From positions 33,497 through 97,496 of the forward strand of contig NZ_VUMD01000015.1 of NCBI RefSeq assembly GCF_009696375.1: DNA of 64,000 bases. Direction: 5' to 3'. Shown piece by piece: positions 18,420 to 27,547 of the stretch. A model generated the notes under the pieces. It was not told where the DNA came from and did no database searches. It worked only from the letters and a program-made list of their open reading frames with translations. Position numbers and translations under genes: made by a program. Origin of the DNA: Clostridium porci (GTDB lineage: Bacteria > Bacillota > Clostridia > Lachnospirales > Lachnospiraceae). Each line of letters opens with the position of its first letter. Position 1 is the stretch's first letter.

Positions 18420-18940
18420 ACAATCTGATCACAAATTTAGGATATTCCTTTACTTTTGTATAGTAGATTTGCAAAAACTTTGTTCTACCTACCACGGTAT
18501 AAACATGGAACTGTTTACCTTCAGCCTGTTTTCTATCCTTGCTGTTACAAAAACCATCAGTGTACCTTTACTTGTGAAACGGTGCATATTTCCAATCTCC
18601 ACCACAATCTGAGGTTCAATGATTAGTCTAGTTCCTTGCATCCCCACAACAACCTCGTATTCAGGGAACGGTGAATCCAAACGCTGCCTCTCATTGGACA
18701 AGATTTTCAAAATATTATAAACTCAGGCTGTCTACAACTTGTCTAATAATAGTCCTTGTGCAATTATTCTTATTCAACATGACAATGTCATTCTGCATCA
18801 ACTTGAGCAACTTAAAGAAATACTGAAATTTTTGAACTACAAATATTGGTATTATGAAACAGCTACGGAAGCCAGAACCTATTCTGTTCACGATGCAATG
18901 AAGCCGAAGATATTCCATAGGAACATCTTCGAACATATTT
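18420..18940 (-). pseudogene. Decayed IS110-family transposase
   Basis: Two minus-strand open segments in different frames (18715-18936 and 18489-18710). The second contains LPEY-like and VVEIGNMHRFTSKGTLMVFV segments that match the C-terminal helix-hairpin-helix region of IS110/IS116 transposases (AEIGDIxRF...LxAFAG). The first carries LLKLMQNDIVMLNKN, like the preceding coiled-coil. Stops and a frame change show it is dead. No complete ends were identified. Confidence 0.55.
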
Positions 18941-19104
18941 AAAGAATAGACTTCTTTAATCTCAGCTCCATATCTCTACTCCTCTTACTTTCTTCAATTA
19001 CCTGCTATCTTTCTTTGAATATTTTATTCCTGTTTTACATGAACTCATAGAGCGTTCCCCCTCCAACACCCGAACTGTAAAATGGTATTGGAGGTGAACT
19101 GACA

Positions 19105-19440
19105 GTGGCTGAAACAGAGAAAATGGATATTTCCTACATGGGACCTATTTTCAAAAAATACCGTGTAGATGCAAATCGAACACAGGAAGAGGTTGCAGAA
19201 AAGGTGGGGATTACCGCCCGATTCCTCATGGCTTTGGAAAACGAGGAAAAACGTCCAAGCATTGACAATCTTTTACGTCTTGTTGACACCTTAAACATCC
19301 CCAGTGATGCCATCCTTCATCCACAAATTCAGCACACAGACAGCGAGGATCAACAGCTTTTACGTCAGTATATACGACTGAACGACCGTGATAAAGCTGT
19401 TATCCGCGCAGCAATTCAAGAGATGCTGAACAACAGATAA
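19105..19440 (+). CDS. XRE-family transcriptional regulator
   Basis: A 111-residue protein starting at GTG 19105 after GGAGGTGA. A Cro/CI helix-turn-helix occupies residues about 10-65 (NRTQEEVAEKVGITARFLMALENEEKRPS split across the two helices). It is the only plus-strand gene at this end of ICE A and diverges from the siderophore operon. Such regulators commonly control excision or transfer. The target is unknown. A terminator follows. Confidence 0.85.
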   Translation: MAETEKMDISYMGPIFKKYRVDANRTQEEVAEKVGITARFLMALENEEKRPSIDNLLRLVDTLNIPSDAILHPQIQHTDSEDQQLLRQYIRLNDRDKAVIRAAIQEMLNNR

Positions 19441-19447
19441 GAGACTG

Positions 19448-19475
19448 CCACCTTTCACGGAAGGTGGTTCTTTTT
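19448..19475 (+). terminator. Rho-independent terminator after the XRE gene
   Basis: CCACCTT and AAGGTGG form a 7-bp stem with a six-base loop followed by TTCTTTTT, eight bases after the stop codon. Confidence 0.8.
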
Positions 19476-19539
19476 CTCTGTCTATTAGGATTTCTTCAGG
19501 TGATCCCTTCTGCATACGCCGCAGTGACATAATCCATAC

Positions 19540-19576
19540 GCCACCAAGAGGACAAACCTTCCCCTTGGTGGCGCTA
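19540..19576. terminator. Hairpin after the small HTH gene
   Basis: GCCACCAAG and CTTGGTGGC form a long stem immediately after the stop of the minus-strand HTH gene. The T-run lies on the plus-strand side (TATTTTTT), so it may stop plus-strand reading or act bidirectionally. Confidence 0.45.
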
Positions 19577-19580
19577 TTTT

Positions 19581-19844
19581 TTAATTGCAGTCTGTCAGGG
19601 TAAACAGCAGACTGCTCCTGCCGCCGTTCTCCCGCCAGCGTTGTTCCTTCTTTAAGAGCCCGGCTGTGATCAAATCCTGAATCGCACGTTCCACCGTGCG
19701 CCGGGACAGATGCAGTTCCTTTGCGATGGTACCGATCGCCGGATAGCACTGTCCCTGTGCGTTGCTCCGGTCTTTCAAATACATGTACACGGTTTTGGCA
19801 CGATGGGGCAGTTCTGCTTTGTAGATGTTAGAAAAATACCCCAT
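19581..19844 (-). CDS. Small helix-turn-helix protein of the conjugative element
   Basis: An 87-residue protein. The open frame extends further upstream, but ATG 19844 follows AGGAGGTGATCCGGGT and gives the usual start MGYFSNIYKAELP. Residues about 30-62 form a winged-helix segment (IGTIAKELHLSRRTVERAIQDLITAGLL), like the helix-turn-helix domains of replication-initiation or GntR-like proteins. It lies just after the coupling-protein gene. Its job in transfer is unknown. Confidence 0.72.
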   Translation of the reverse strand: MGYFSNIYKAELPHRAKTVYMYLKDRSNAQGQCYPAIGTIAKELHLSRRTVERAIQDLITAGLLKKEQRWRENGGRSSLLFTLTDCN

Positions 19845-19858
19845 ACCCGGATCACCTC

Positions 19859-21673
19859 CTAATCGGTTCGCAGCGGAGGACGTCTCGGTATGCTGCTGTG
19901 TTCTCTCGCTGTCTGCACTCGTGACTGTTGCTGACCGCCCTTGCGTGTTCCATCGGTATCTGACATTGGCGTTTCTTCCCATTCATCATCTTCCGTATCT
20001 CTACGCCGTACAATCTCCTGCTCCAGTTCAAAGCGATCTGCATATTTCACACTTCTGGCAGCCTGCTCCGGCACCTCATACGCATCACCAAACTGAATCC
20101 CCCATTTAAGAAACAGAGGAAGCTGTGTCTGCATAGGACAGTTTCCCGTTTTGGCAAGAATAAAATGTCCCTTCGGAAGTGTTTTCAATTCGTCCGGTGA
20201 CATCAGAGGCCGACTCATCATCTGCAGGCTCTGGCTTGGATCGTTCTTTCCTCTGGAGATGGAACCGGACAAAACAGTCCGGTTTCCAAGTGCTTTCGAT
20301 AAAATCTCCGCACTTTCCGAATTCGGTGCAAATCCGCCAAACAGAATGTCCTGACAGTTATCGATAATGATGCTGGAGCCTTCCTTTCCATAATTCTTTT
20401 CCAGTTGTGCAAAGCTCTGGATAATGGGAATCATACTGATCCGTCTGGAACGTCCTGCAGAGAACATCATCTCCATTGATTCAATTTTAGGGATCGTACC
20501 AATCTCATCCGCAAACATCATTACACGGTTCGGCAGCTTCCCGCCATGCTCGTCAGCGATGGTCAGCATTTCACGATACAACTGCTGCAGAAACAGTGAC
20601 ACCATAAAATACTTTGTATTATCTTCCTCCGGAAGAACAATAAAAATTGCGGATTTTTCTTTACAGAATGTTTCCGTATCCAGAGAACTGTCAAAGCAGA
20701 GAATCTGTTCCATCTCACTGTCCAGAAACGCATTCAAGCGGGACATTGCGGTGGAAAGCACAGACGCCATTGCCTGATCTGCACTGTTGAGCGCAGCTCC
20801 GGCAAACCATTTTGCCTTATGTGTTGGCGGCAGCTTATCCATTAAAAGCTGAAACAGGCTTCGATTCTTGATAGGGGATGGAGCCAGCAGATCCTGAATC
20901 AATTTAAACACGGATATGATATGGCGTTTCTCAGGCTCACAGTATTCCGAAATCAACAGAATCACAGATGCCAACAGTCCTTCCGCTGCATCATAAAAAA
21001 ACGCATTCTGCCCATAGCTACTGGCAGACGCACCATCGGAACAGATGATGGTTTTTGCAGTAATCTTTGCGTATTTTTCGGCTTTTGCTTTTGCCGCAAG
21101 ATTACGGTTATCTTTCAGATATTCATCCATGTACTTGTTGACCAGAGTAAGAATGTTATTTCCATCCGAGCGGGTAGGATTTCTCAAATCCAGAACAGAG
21201 ATTTTATATCCGTAATACTTTTTCGCAATTCCGGCATAGTTTCGGAACAAATCGCCTTTCGTGTCTGTGGTCAGAAAACTCATACCGGATGCACAGGCAT
21301 ACTCAATATTGGGGTACAGAAAATTAGCGGTCTTACCGACACCGGCCGCACCAATCATCAGGCAGTGGATGTCTCCGCTGTCCACCAGCGCAGTAACCAC
21401 TCCACTTTTCTTTTTGTATCCGACCACCAAGCCCTGTTCCGCCGGAAGCGATTCTCCTTTCCTCCATTTTTCAGGCTGATAGGGGATATGAGCATACGTT
21501 TCCCGGATTTCTTTTTCAGTGGCAAACCGTGCAGTTCCGTGCTGGCCGTCTCCAACCGTCCGTGACTTGATCCCATTGAGTGTATAATAATTGGACAGCA
21601 ATGCCAAGCCGCCAATCACAGCGAACATACCAAGCCCAATGCACACAAATAATACAATCTGATGTGTCTGCAT
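19859..21673 (-). CDS. Type IV coupling protein, VirD4/TraG family
   Basis: A 604-residue ATPase with an N-terminal membrane helix (residues about 6-28), a Walker A in MIGAAGVGKTANFLYPN (about 108-124) and a Walker B in MMFADEIGTIPK (about 360). It also has FGGFAPNSESAEILSKALG, typical of this family. It delivers the relaxase-DNA complex to the type IV secretion channel. The start at ATG 21673 follows AAAGGAGGCTGTC. The C-terminal 60 residues are low-complexity and charged. It is transcribed with the downstream HTH gene. Confidence 0.9.
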   Translation of the reverse strand: MQTHQIVLFVCIGLGMFAVIGGLALLSNYYTLNGIKSRTVGDGQHGTARFATEKEIRETYAHIPYQPEKWRKGESLPAEQGLVVGYKKKSGVVTALVDSGDIHCLMIGAAGVGKTANFLYPNIEYACASGMSFLTTDTKGDLFRNYAGIAKKYYGYKISVLDLRNPTRSDGNNILTLVNKYMDEYLKDNRNLAAKAKAEKYAKITAKTIICSDGASASSYGQNAFFYDAAEGLLASVILLISEYCEPEKRHIISVFKLIQDLLAPSPIKNRSLFQLLMDKLPPTHKAKWFAGAALNSADQAMASVLSTAMSRLNAFLDSEMEQILCFDSSLDTETFCKEKSAIFIVLPEEDNTKYFMVSLFLQQLYREMLTIADEHGGKLPNRVMMFADEIGTIPKIESMEMMFSAGRSRRISMIPIIQSFAQLEKNYGKEGSSIIIDNCQDILFGGFAPNSESAEILSKALGNRTVLSGSISRGKNDPSQSLQMMSRPLMSPDELKTLPKGHFILAKTGNCPMQTQLPLFLKWGIQFGDAYEVPEQAARSVKYADRFELEQEIVRRRDTEDDEWEETPMSDTDGTRKGGQQQSRVQTAREHSSIPRRPPLRTD

Positions 21674-21685
21674 GACAGCCTCCTT

Positions 21686-22624
21686 TCATCCCATCTGCAT
21701 GACTGGTTGTTGTTTCTCTGCCGGCTCAGGCGGCGGCTTGCTCAATGCCTGTAGATCTTCATTCCAGTCTTTCAGATTTGAAAAGAGCGATAATACATTT
21801 CGGTATCCTCGCTCTGCAAGATGTTTTTGTATACGCTCCCGTGCCTGCACTCCCGCTTTATCGTTATCCAGACACAAAGAGATTTTATTCACATGCGGTG
21901 CGTCTGTCAGCAACCGCATCAATGCATGCTCTGCTACACCGCAAAGTGCCACATAGCTGTGCTGTTTCCAGTTCTGCCGGTAGAGGGAAAGAAACGAAAG
22001 CATGTCAATCGGCGCTTCGAATACATACACTGTATCGCTTTGCCCGATCCAATGAAAACTGTACCGCGGATCACAGCTGTCCACATTTCCTTTGAACGCA
22101 TCACCGTTGGTATACGTCCCGCGTTTATGCGCATGACGAGGGATTCCTTCCGCATCATATCCCACAAATACCGCATTGTGATATTTGGCATCCTCATAGA
22201 GCATCTTCGCTTTTGCAAATTCTGCCACGACTTCGCGATCCAGACACCGTGTCTTAATCAGGTAAGCAAACACACGGTGCATATCGGTATGCGCTTCCGG
22301 CAATACAAACGGCTTTGCTGGTTCCGGTTCCTGTGGTTTGCTCTCCCGATAGATCTGTCCCTGCTCTCCGCCAAGCAGCATCGTGACTGCATCCGGGAAA
22401 CTCTGATTATAATATGTCCGGACAAAATCGATTGCAAAACCTCCTTTTTCTGTTGCATGGTCATACCATCGATTTCCGCGTATGGTGATACTGTGATCAC
22501 TGGCAAGCCGTTTTTCTCTGCCGGAACGAAGCAGTTTTTCTCCCTGCCGGACAAGAAAGTCCTCCAGATCCACGGCATTGGCCCGCTGTTTTTGTTCTTC
22601 TGTAAAATAAACGTATCCCGGCAT
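21686..22624 (-). CDS. DUF3991/TOPRIM domain protein
   Basis: A 312-residue protein with an N-terminal zinc-ribbon-like or DUF3991 region (SITIRGNRWYDHATEKGGFAID split around residue 45-65). A C-terminal TOPRIM fold follows, with an acidic VYVFEAPIDMLSF (about 198) and ISLCLDNDKAG (about 245), the D-x-D motif used for metal-dependent phosphotransfer. Proteins of this type accompany MobP-type relaxases in Clostridia ICEs and may act in DNA processing or primer synthesis after transfer. It lies 15 bases after the relaxase gene. Confidence 0.85.
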   Translation of the reverse strand: MPGYVYFTEEQKQRANAVDLEDFLVRQGEKLLRSGREKRLASDHSITIRGNRWYDHATEKGGFAIDFVRTYYNQSFPDAVTMLLGGEQGQIYRESKPQEPEPAKPFVLPEAHTDMHRVFAYLIKTRCLDREVVAEFAKAKMLYEDAKYHNAVFVGYDAEGIPRHAHKRGTYTNGDAFKGNVDSCDPRYSFHWIGQSDTVYVFEAPIDMLSFLSLYRQNWKQHSYVALCGVAEHALMRLLTDAPHVNKISLCLDNDKAGVQARERIQKHLAERGYRNVLSLFSNLKDWNEDLQALSKPPPEPAEKQQPVMQMG

Positions 22625-22638
22625 TTACACACCTCCTG

Positions 22639-25488
22639 TCAATAAATCTGCCGAATGGGTTCATAGTCATCCCGTTTATGTCCCTGTGCCTGTTTTTTCT
22701 CGGCCAGCTTGCGTCTGCGTTTCCGGTCAATCGAATAAGAAGTGCCGCCGGTTGTTTTGCGATAATCCTCACGGAACAGACTTTCAAGACGATGCAGTAA
22801 ACGGGTAGCTGCAAGAAACGCAGACGGATCTCGAAAAGAATCCAAATGCTCCAGCAGAAACTTGGCATACAGGTTCCCCTGTGCGGCGGATGCTTCCAGA
22901 TAACGCACCGCTTTTTCTTTGTCACGGGGGATGTCCTTTCCCTGCAGGTACAGCTTCCCCAATGCATATTGGGCAAACTGATTTCCGTTCCCTGCGGATG
23001 TTTCCAGATAGCGTACCGCAGTTTCCACATCTTTTGGAACCATTTCTCCGGTAAGATACAATTTTCCAAGTTGATAGGACGCATATTCGTTCTTCTGCTC
23101 TGCAGACGCTTTCAAGTAATCCAGCGCTTTTTCAATATCCCGCGGCACATCTTCCCCGCAGAGATAAAGTTTCCCTAACGTATATTGGGCATAGGCATTC
23201 TTTTGTTCTGCAGCACACTTCAGCCACTTTACTGCCTGTTCTGCATCTTTTGGAATTCCTTCTCCGGCAAGATACAACTTGCCAAGCTGGTACGCCGCAT
23301 ACTCGTTGTTTTGTTCAGCGGATAATAAAAACAGATGTACTGCCTGTTCCATATTCTTATCTACATGAATCCCGTCCCGATAACACTTTCCCAATGTGTA
23401 TTGTGCCGGCGCATGACCGCCATCCGCCGCTTTTGTTAACCATTGTAGTGCTTTGGATACATCTCCGTTGTTTATTTCCAGCCACAGCTTTGCCAAAGCA
23501 TACTGGGCATGGACATTTCCGAGCTTTGCGGACTTTTCCCAATACTCTGCCGCAGCTTTCTCATCTTTTTCTGTTCCGGTTCCCGTATGCAGCATTTGTC
23601 CCAAACGGTACTGCAGTTTATCGTCATGACTTTGCTTTTCCAAAGCGGCAAAACCATGAAAAGCGGATTGGAAAGACTGTTCCGCCTGTTTCGGCTGTAC
23701 CGTTGTTCCGATCCCATCCCGATACATTTTTGCTGTTTCATAATCTGCATAAGGATTCCCTTGTTCCGCAGAGCGACAGTACAAGTGAAATGCCTGTTCA
23801 TAGCTTTGCTCTACACCTTGTCCGCGGTAATATAAACCGGCAAGAGAATACTGGGCATACTTATGGTCGGCTGCAACCGCCTGCGAGAACCATTCGGCTG
23901 CGGTTTCATAATTTTGTTCTGTACCAAGCCCCGCTGCATACATTTTCCCGATGCGATACCAAAGATAGGGGCGCTGCTTTGGCTGAACACTCTGCTCTGC
24001 TGCATGGAATGCAGACAATGCTTTTGCATACCACTCCTGTGACAATTCCGGATTGATTTCACATCCCAAACCGTCAGCGCACATCCGTCCCAGATCATGC
24101 ATCGCAAATCCGTTGCCTTTTTCCGCTTCCTGCCGGAACATATGAAACGCCTTTACAAAATCCTGTGGAGTGGAATCATCGCCATATAAATATTTCCGTG
24201 CCTGTTTATACTCTTTGCTCCACCATCCGGCGTCACGATTCTTGTGATTTCCTTGCTCCGAATACGGTTCATACTGTTCCGGAACAGCATCCATGCTTGG
24301 CATTGCATCTTGCAGTATCATTTCCGGTTCTTCAGTGGATTCCGTCATCGCTTCATCTTCAAATACAAAGTTCTGACCTGCAAGCTGCATTGCTTCTGCA
24401 ATGATCATGTTCTTAATACTTTTAAACACTTTCTGTTGAGACAGGGGAGGCAGGGAAACACCCTGCGTTTGGTAAGTCAGCAGAATTTCGTTCTGCCATT
24501 TGCCCCATGCCTGATAGAATGCATCCACACGACTGTCCTTTGCAAGTTCATCCACAATCTCATCGATCAGGCTTTTTACATCCCGCTTGAGATAACCGTA
24601 TACTTTTTTTCCGGTGGTATTTTGCAAACGCTTGGACAGCCGGATCATCTTTTTTTCTATGACAGGATTTACGGTTGTTCCGGTACGCAAAGCGGCTGTC
24701 ATCTGCCGCATGACTTCTTCGGCTTGGGATTTCAAATCTCCGCGCGCCTGATTTTGTTCCTCATAAATATGAGCAAAATCCTGACGGAAAATGTCATGCG
24801 CCAATTCTGAACGCATTGCTTCGATGGATTGTTTTGTGAGATATCCGTCATTGTCTTTTGCAGAGTAGACCATCAGATGCACGTGTGGGTGGTGACTCTC
24901 ATTGTGAAAAGCTGCATACCATCTCAGATTGGTACTGTCGATCTTCATATGCCTGCACAGCATAGCCCGTTTGGAACGCAGCAATGCCATCCACTGTTCT
25001 GCGCTATCATATCCGAGCCGTGCCGCATCTTCCCGCCGCAGAGAGACCACATGTGTCCAGACCGCACCTTTATGCCGCATCACTTCTTCCTGTACCTGCC
25101 GCAGCACCACCGCTTTTCCTGCGTCTGTAAACAGACCGTGTTCTCCGATGCGCTCCACACGGGGCCGGTTTGAAATATAATCCACATAGTTTTCACGCTT
25201 TGCGACCAAATCCAGATGCTGCTCCAATGCACAGGAGATCAGTTCCGATGCGTTCCCGATGGTTGGATGCAATAAAAAATCCGCATACTCCAACATTTCT
25301 TTTGCCTGCGGAATATCACGGATTAATTGTCTGATAAACTCTTTCTGATGAATGGTCGCAGGCAGATGCCGCTTGCTTTCATCAACTTTTTCTACACCCT
25401 CACGGGTTCCGATGTATCGGACATAGTTTTCTAATTGCTCCGGAGGTGCGTCACGCAGATAGCGGGAAGTAAAAATGATTTTTGGCAT
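22639..25488 (-). CDS. MobP-type relaxase fused to Sel1-like repeats
   Basis: A 949-residue protein. The N-terminal 350 residues resemble a MobP3-like relaxase, with the metal-binding histidines in HHPHVHLMVYSAKD (about 200) and candidate catalytic tyrosines near the N-terminus (NYVRYIGTREG). From about residue 430 to 880 there are roughly a dozen Sel1/TPR-like repeats of about 36 residues (for example QYTLGKLYLCGEDVPRD), a protein-interaction solenoid. The relaxase would nick oriT and pilot the strand. The repeat fusion may bind the coupling protein or host factors. It ends with a basic tail. The start at 25488 follows GAGGGATGG. Confidence 0.85.
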   Translation of the reverse strand: MPKIIFTSRYLRDAPPEQLENYVRYIGTREGVEKVDESKRHLPATIHQKEFIRQLIRDIPQAKEMLEYADFLLHPTIGNASELISCALEQHLDLVAKRENYVDYISNRPRVERIGEHGLFTDAGKAVVLRQVQEEVMRHKGAVWTHVVSLRREDAARLGYDSAEQWMALLRSKRAMLCRHMKIDSTNLRWYAAFHNESHHPHVHLMVYSAKDNDGYLTKQSIEAMRSELAHDIFRQDFAHIYEEQNQARGDLKSQAEEVMRQMTAALRTGTTVNPVIEKKMIRLSKRLQNTTGKKVYGYLKRDVKSLIDEIVDELAKDSRVDAFYQAWGKWQNEILLTYQTQGVSLPPLSQQKVFKSIKNMIIAEAMQLAGQNFVFEDEAMTESTEEPEMILQDAMPSMDAVPEQYEPYSEQGNHKNRDAGWWSKEYKQARKYLYGDDSTPQDFVKAFHMFRQEAEKGNGFAMHDLGRMCADGLGCEINPELSQEWYAKALSAFHAAEQSVQPKQRPYLWYRIGKMYAAGLGTEQNYETAAEWFSQAVAADHKYAQYSLAGLYYRGQGVEQSYEQAFHLYCRSAEQGNPYADYETAKMYRDGIGTTVQPKQAEQSFQSAFHGFAALEKQSHDDKLQYRLGQMLHTGTGTEKDEKAAAEYWEKSAKLGNVHAQYALAKLWLEINNGDVSKALQWLTKAADGGHAPAQYTLGKCYRDGIHVDKNMEQAVHLFLLSAEQNNEYAAYQLGKLYLAGEGIPKDAEQAVKWLKCAAEQKNAYAQYTLGKLYLCGEDVPRDIEKALDYLKASAEQKNEYASYQLGKLYLTGEMVPKDVETAVRYLETSAGNGNQFAQYALGKLYLQGKDIPRDKEKAVRYLEASAAQGNLYAKFLLEHLDSFRDPSAFLAATRLLHRLESLFREDYRKTTGGTSYSIDRKRRRKLAEKKQAQGHKRDDYEPIRQIY

Positions 25489-25506
25489 AGCACCATCCCT
25501 CTACAA

Positions 25507-25532
25507 ACAAAAAAGATCTGCCGCAGCAGACC
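25507..25532 (-). terminator. Rho-independent terminator upstream of the relaxase gene
   Basis: On the minus strand GGTCTGC-TGCG-GCAGATC is followed by TTTTTTGTTTG. It lies between the small ICE gene (ends 25548) and the relaxase, 19 bases before the relaxase start, so relaxase expression may depend on read-through. Confidence 0.65.
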
Positions 25533-25547
25533 TTCCTTTGCAATCCA

Positions 25548-25833
25548 TTACAGCACTCCGAGTTTCTTTAATAACTCTACGCAGTCCTTTGCGCCCTGCA
25601 CATAGAGGTACTCACACTCATGCTGTGCGATTAAATTGATTGTGACAATGTAATCTTCCACCACCTGACGTTTCTCCGGCGTGAGTTTTTCCAGCACTTC
25701 CTGTTTCTGCTTGGAGAGCGGATGCTTTTTTGTAGAGTTGCTGTTCCGCTTCTTCGCATGTCTCCCTCCGTATTGCCAATGCGCGTTCTGTCATCTCACA
25801 GATGACTGTTTCCAAAATATCTTTTTGATCCAT
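25548..25833 (-). pseudogene. Small conserved ICE protein split over two frames
   Basis: From ATG 25833 one frame encodes MDQKDILETVICEMTERAL and continues to a stop at 25618. The more typical C-terminus lies one base over: EVLEKLTPEKRQVVEDY, then HECEYLYVQGAKDCVELLKKLGVL, ending at 25548. That second frame has no ATG, GTG or TTG between its upstream stop and the conserved part. A CTCTACAAAAAAGC run lies where the frames could join. Either an indel broke one gene, or two overlapping genes or a frameshift event are used. The conserved C-terminal motif recurs in small proteins of Clostridia ICEs; its function is unknown. Confidence 0.5.
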
Positions 25834-25918
25834 ATTGTGTATCAACTCCTTTTTACAAACCATATCCGAATCACCGGAAACAATCCATATCCAAAACCAA
25901 CAAAGATTTTTTCACTCT

Positions 25919-26332
25919 TTAGGTTTCACGTTTCTGGTATTTATATGCACTTTCAAAATCAATGGCGCCGTTGATGCGCCGGACTTCCTCCAGACATTTC
26001 AGATGCAGCCGTTTCAATGCATCCTCATCAATGTCATGGGAATATGCAATCACCTGCGACAGCTTGGACAGCTCCACCGCTATTTTAAAATCCATCCGGG
26101 CCAGTCTGTTTTCACTGTCCTGCACGGTTCCTGTCATCACGGATGACAACGACTGCAGCAGATAATCTTCCGCCTTTTGAGCTGTGAGAAAGCCAAGATA
26201 AAACCGCAGGGCGTTCTCAATCAGTTCTGTCCGGTTTTTTACCGTGGAGCTTCGGATATAGGTATCTGCCAATTCCACCAAGTCTGTGTCCACCCGAATG
26301 GAGAACTTGGTCTTTTCTGCATTTCCTCCCAT
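25919..26332 (-). CDS. Ribbon-helix-helix relaxosome accessory protein
   Basis: A 137-residue protein from ATG 26332, chosen because AAAGGAGGACTTT precedes it (the open frame runs further upstream without a ribosome site). The N-terminus reads TKFSIRVDTDLVELADTYIRSSTVKNRTELIENAL in two short pieces, a strand then two helices, as in ribbon-helix-helix DNA-binding proteins. It lies directly beside the long non-coding stretch that probably holds oriT, so it is likely to bind there and recruit the relaxase. Confidence 0.75.
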   Translation of the reverse strand: MGGNAEKTKFSIRVDTDLVELADTYIRSSTVKNRTELIENALRFYLGFLTAQKAEDYLLQSLSSVMTGTVQDSENRLARMDFKIAVELSKLSQVIAYSHDIDEDALKRLHLKCLEEVRRINGAIDFESAYKYQKRET

Positions 26333-26779
26333 AAAGTCCTCCTTTCCTGCTGTTTTTGCGGAATGCCACCTGTAAAACCTCCTGTTTTCCCGTGATTCGG
26401 TTGAAAATGCCACCTGAATTTTAGAAACGGGATTTTCCGGGTGGCAGGCGAAATCCCCGCACGGCTTTGCCGGGCGGTGTAAATCGGGCGAGGGGGCTTT
26501 TTAAAGCCACCCGCCCTTTAACCTGCACACGTTTCGACCCTGCAATCTCATCGCCGCAATCGGCTCTTATCCACAATTCCCCCATACTTTTCGGACTCCG
26601 TTCACATTCGCCCGACAGCCCGCAAAACGCCTGCAAGGGTATACGGATGCCACCCCTGCCCGAAAAAGCCCACACAGGGGCGTACAGGGGGCAACACGGA
26701 GGTTCAGTGCGCAGACTGGTTTCCCGCGCCTGACCGGTTTTGTTTGTTTGATGCTGACCGTCCATAGTCAGCATCGTAT
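26333..26779. other. Gene-free stretch, candidate oriT of ICE A
   Basis: About 450 bases between the ribbon-helix-helix gene and the DUF6103 gene without a convincing gene. It contains inverted-repeat material (GGGCGAGGGGGC and GCCACCCGCCC, 26485-26515) and a G-rich ACAGGGGCGTACAGGGGG block (26674-26691). An open frame across it has low-complexity composition and no family resemblance. Location beside relaxosome genes and the relaxase suggests the transfer origin. The nick site cannot be named. Confidence 0.4.
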
Positions 26780-27040
26780 TTAAGATTCCTCCTGGGAGGC
26801 GAAGCTTTCGGAAGAATCTGCGATACGGACGGAACGGCGGGGGCGATCCTTTACCTTTGGCTCACGGGAAACCTTGTCGTCAATATATTCGCGTGTCGCC
26901 TGCGGCACATATTTTTCATAGAGTTTCTGAACCGTATCATTGAGTTCCGCCTGCAGATCCGTATCCTTCTTCTCCATATGGAACCGCAGGGCGTCCAGTT
27001 TTTCCGTATTAAAAGTCACCGTCAAAGTCGTATTTTTCAT
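26780..27040 (-). CDS. DUF6103 family protein
   Basis: An 86-residue protein matching by eye the small ICE family DUF6103: a start of the form MKNTTLTVTFNTEKLDALRF, then EKKDTDLQAELNDTVQKLYEKYVPQ. The first half resembles a ribbon-helix-helix fold and the tail is basic. It flanks the putative oriT on the other side from the RHH protein. It is probably a DNA-binding accessory of transfer, but no function is established. Confidence 0.68.
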   Translation of the reverse strand: MKNTTLTVTFNTEKLDALRFHMEKKDTDLQAELNDTVQKLYEKYVPQATREYIDDKVSREPKVKDRPRRSVRIADSSESFASQEES

Positions 27041-27111
27041 ATTGTCCTCCTGTTCTTTCCGGCAAACGAAACAGGCGGCAGGCAGCGCCTGCGCCCATTC
27101 CGGGATTCCAT

Positions 27112-27393
27112 TCAGCGTTTTAAAAACCGCAGAAGATCGATCGCGTCTGACAGGTCGGCCTTATAATACCGCTCCCGTTCCTCCACCGGAACCGTCAGCT
27201 GTTCTAACAGCTGCTTGTCTAACCATTCCCGTTCTTTTTCCGGCAGCATTTTAAGAATCCTGTCCATCCGTTCCACATCTTCTTTTATTTTCTTCTGGTA
27301 TGGCTGTTCCCTCTCGCCCTCCATTCCCCTGCGGATCTGATGAACCCTCTGTTCCACGATCTGGTTCAGCTGATCTAGTAGTTCTTCTGTCAT
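27112..27393 (-). CDS. Small hypothetical ICE protein
   Basis: A 93-residue, highly charged and probably helical protein (MTEELLDQLNQIVEQRVHQ start). It begins at ATG 27393 after GGAGGCGACAG. No family is recognised with confidence. It is in the same orientation as its neighbours and lies between the C40 peptidase and DUF6103 genes. Confidence 0.55.
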   Translation of the reverse strand: MTEELLDQLNQIVEQRVHQIRRGMEGEREQPYQKKIKEDVERMDRILKMLPEKEREWLDKQLLEQLTVPVEERERYYKADLSDAIDLLRFLKR

Positions 27394-27547
27394 CTCTGTC
27401 GCCTCCTTTCACCGACAGACAATACCTGCTGTCCGTCCGAAAGTCGATACCGACATCCAACAAAGTTTTCCACTGATTTTGGGAAAACTTTTTCGTTCAC
27501 GCCCCCGTTCCGGGGATTATCACACAATCCCTGTTCCTTTATTTTTT

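Noticed and set aside
26421..26774. 117-codon minus-strand frame in the probable oriT
   Set aside because: No ribosome site, biased composition and no resemblance to known proteins; better read as non-coding.
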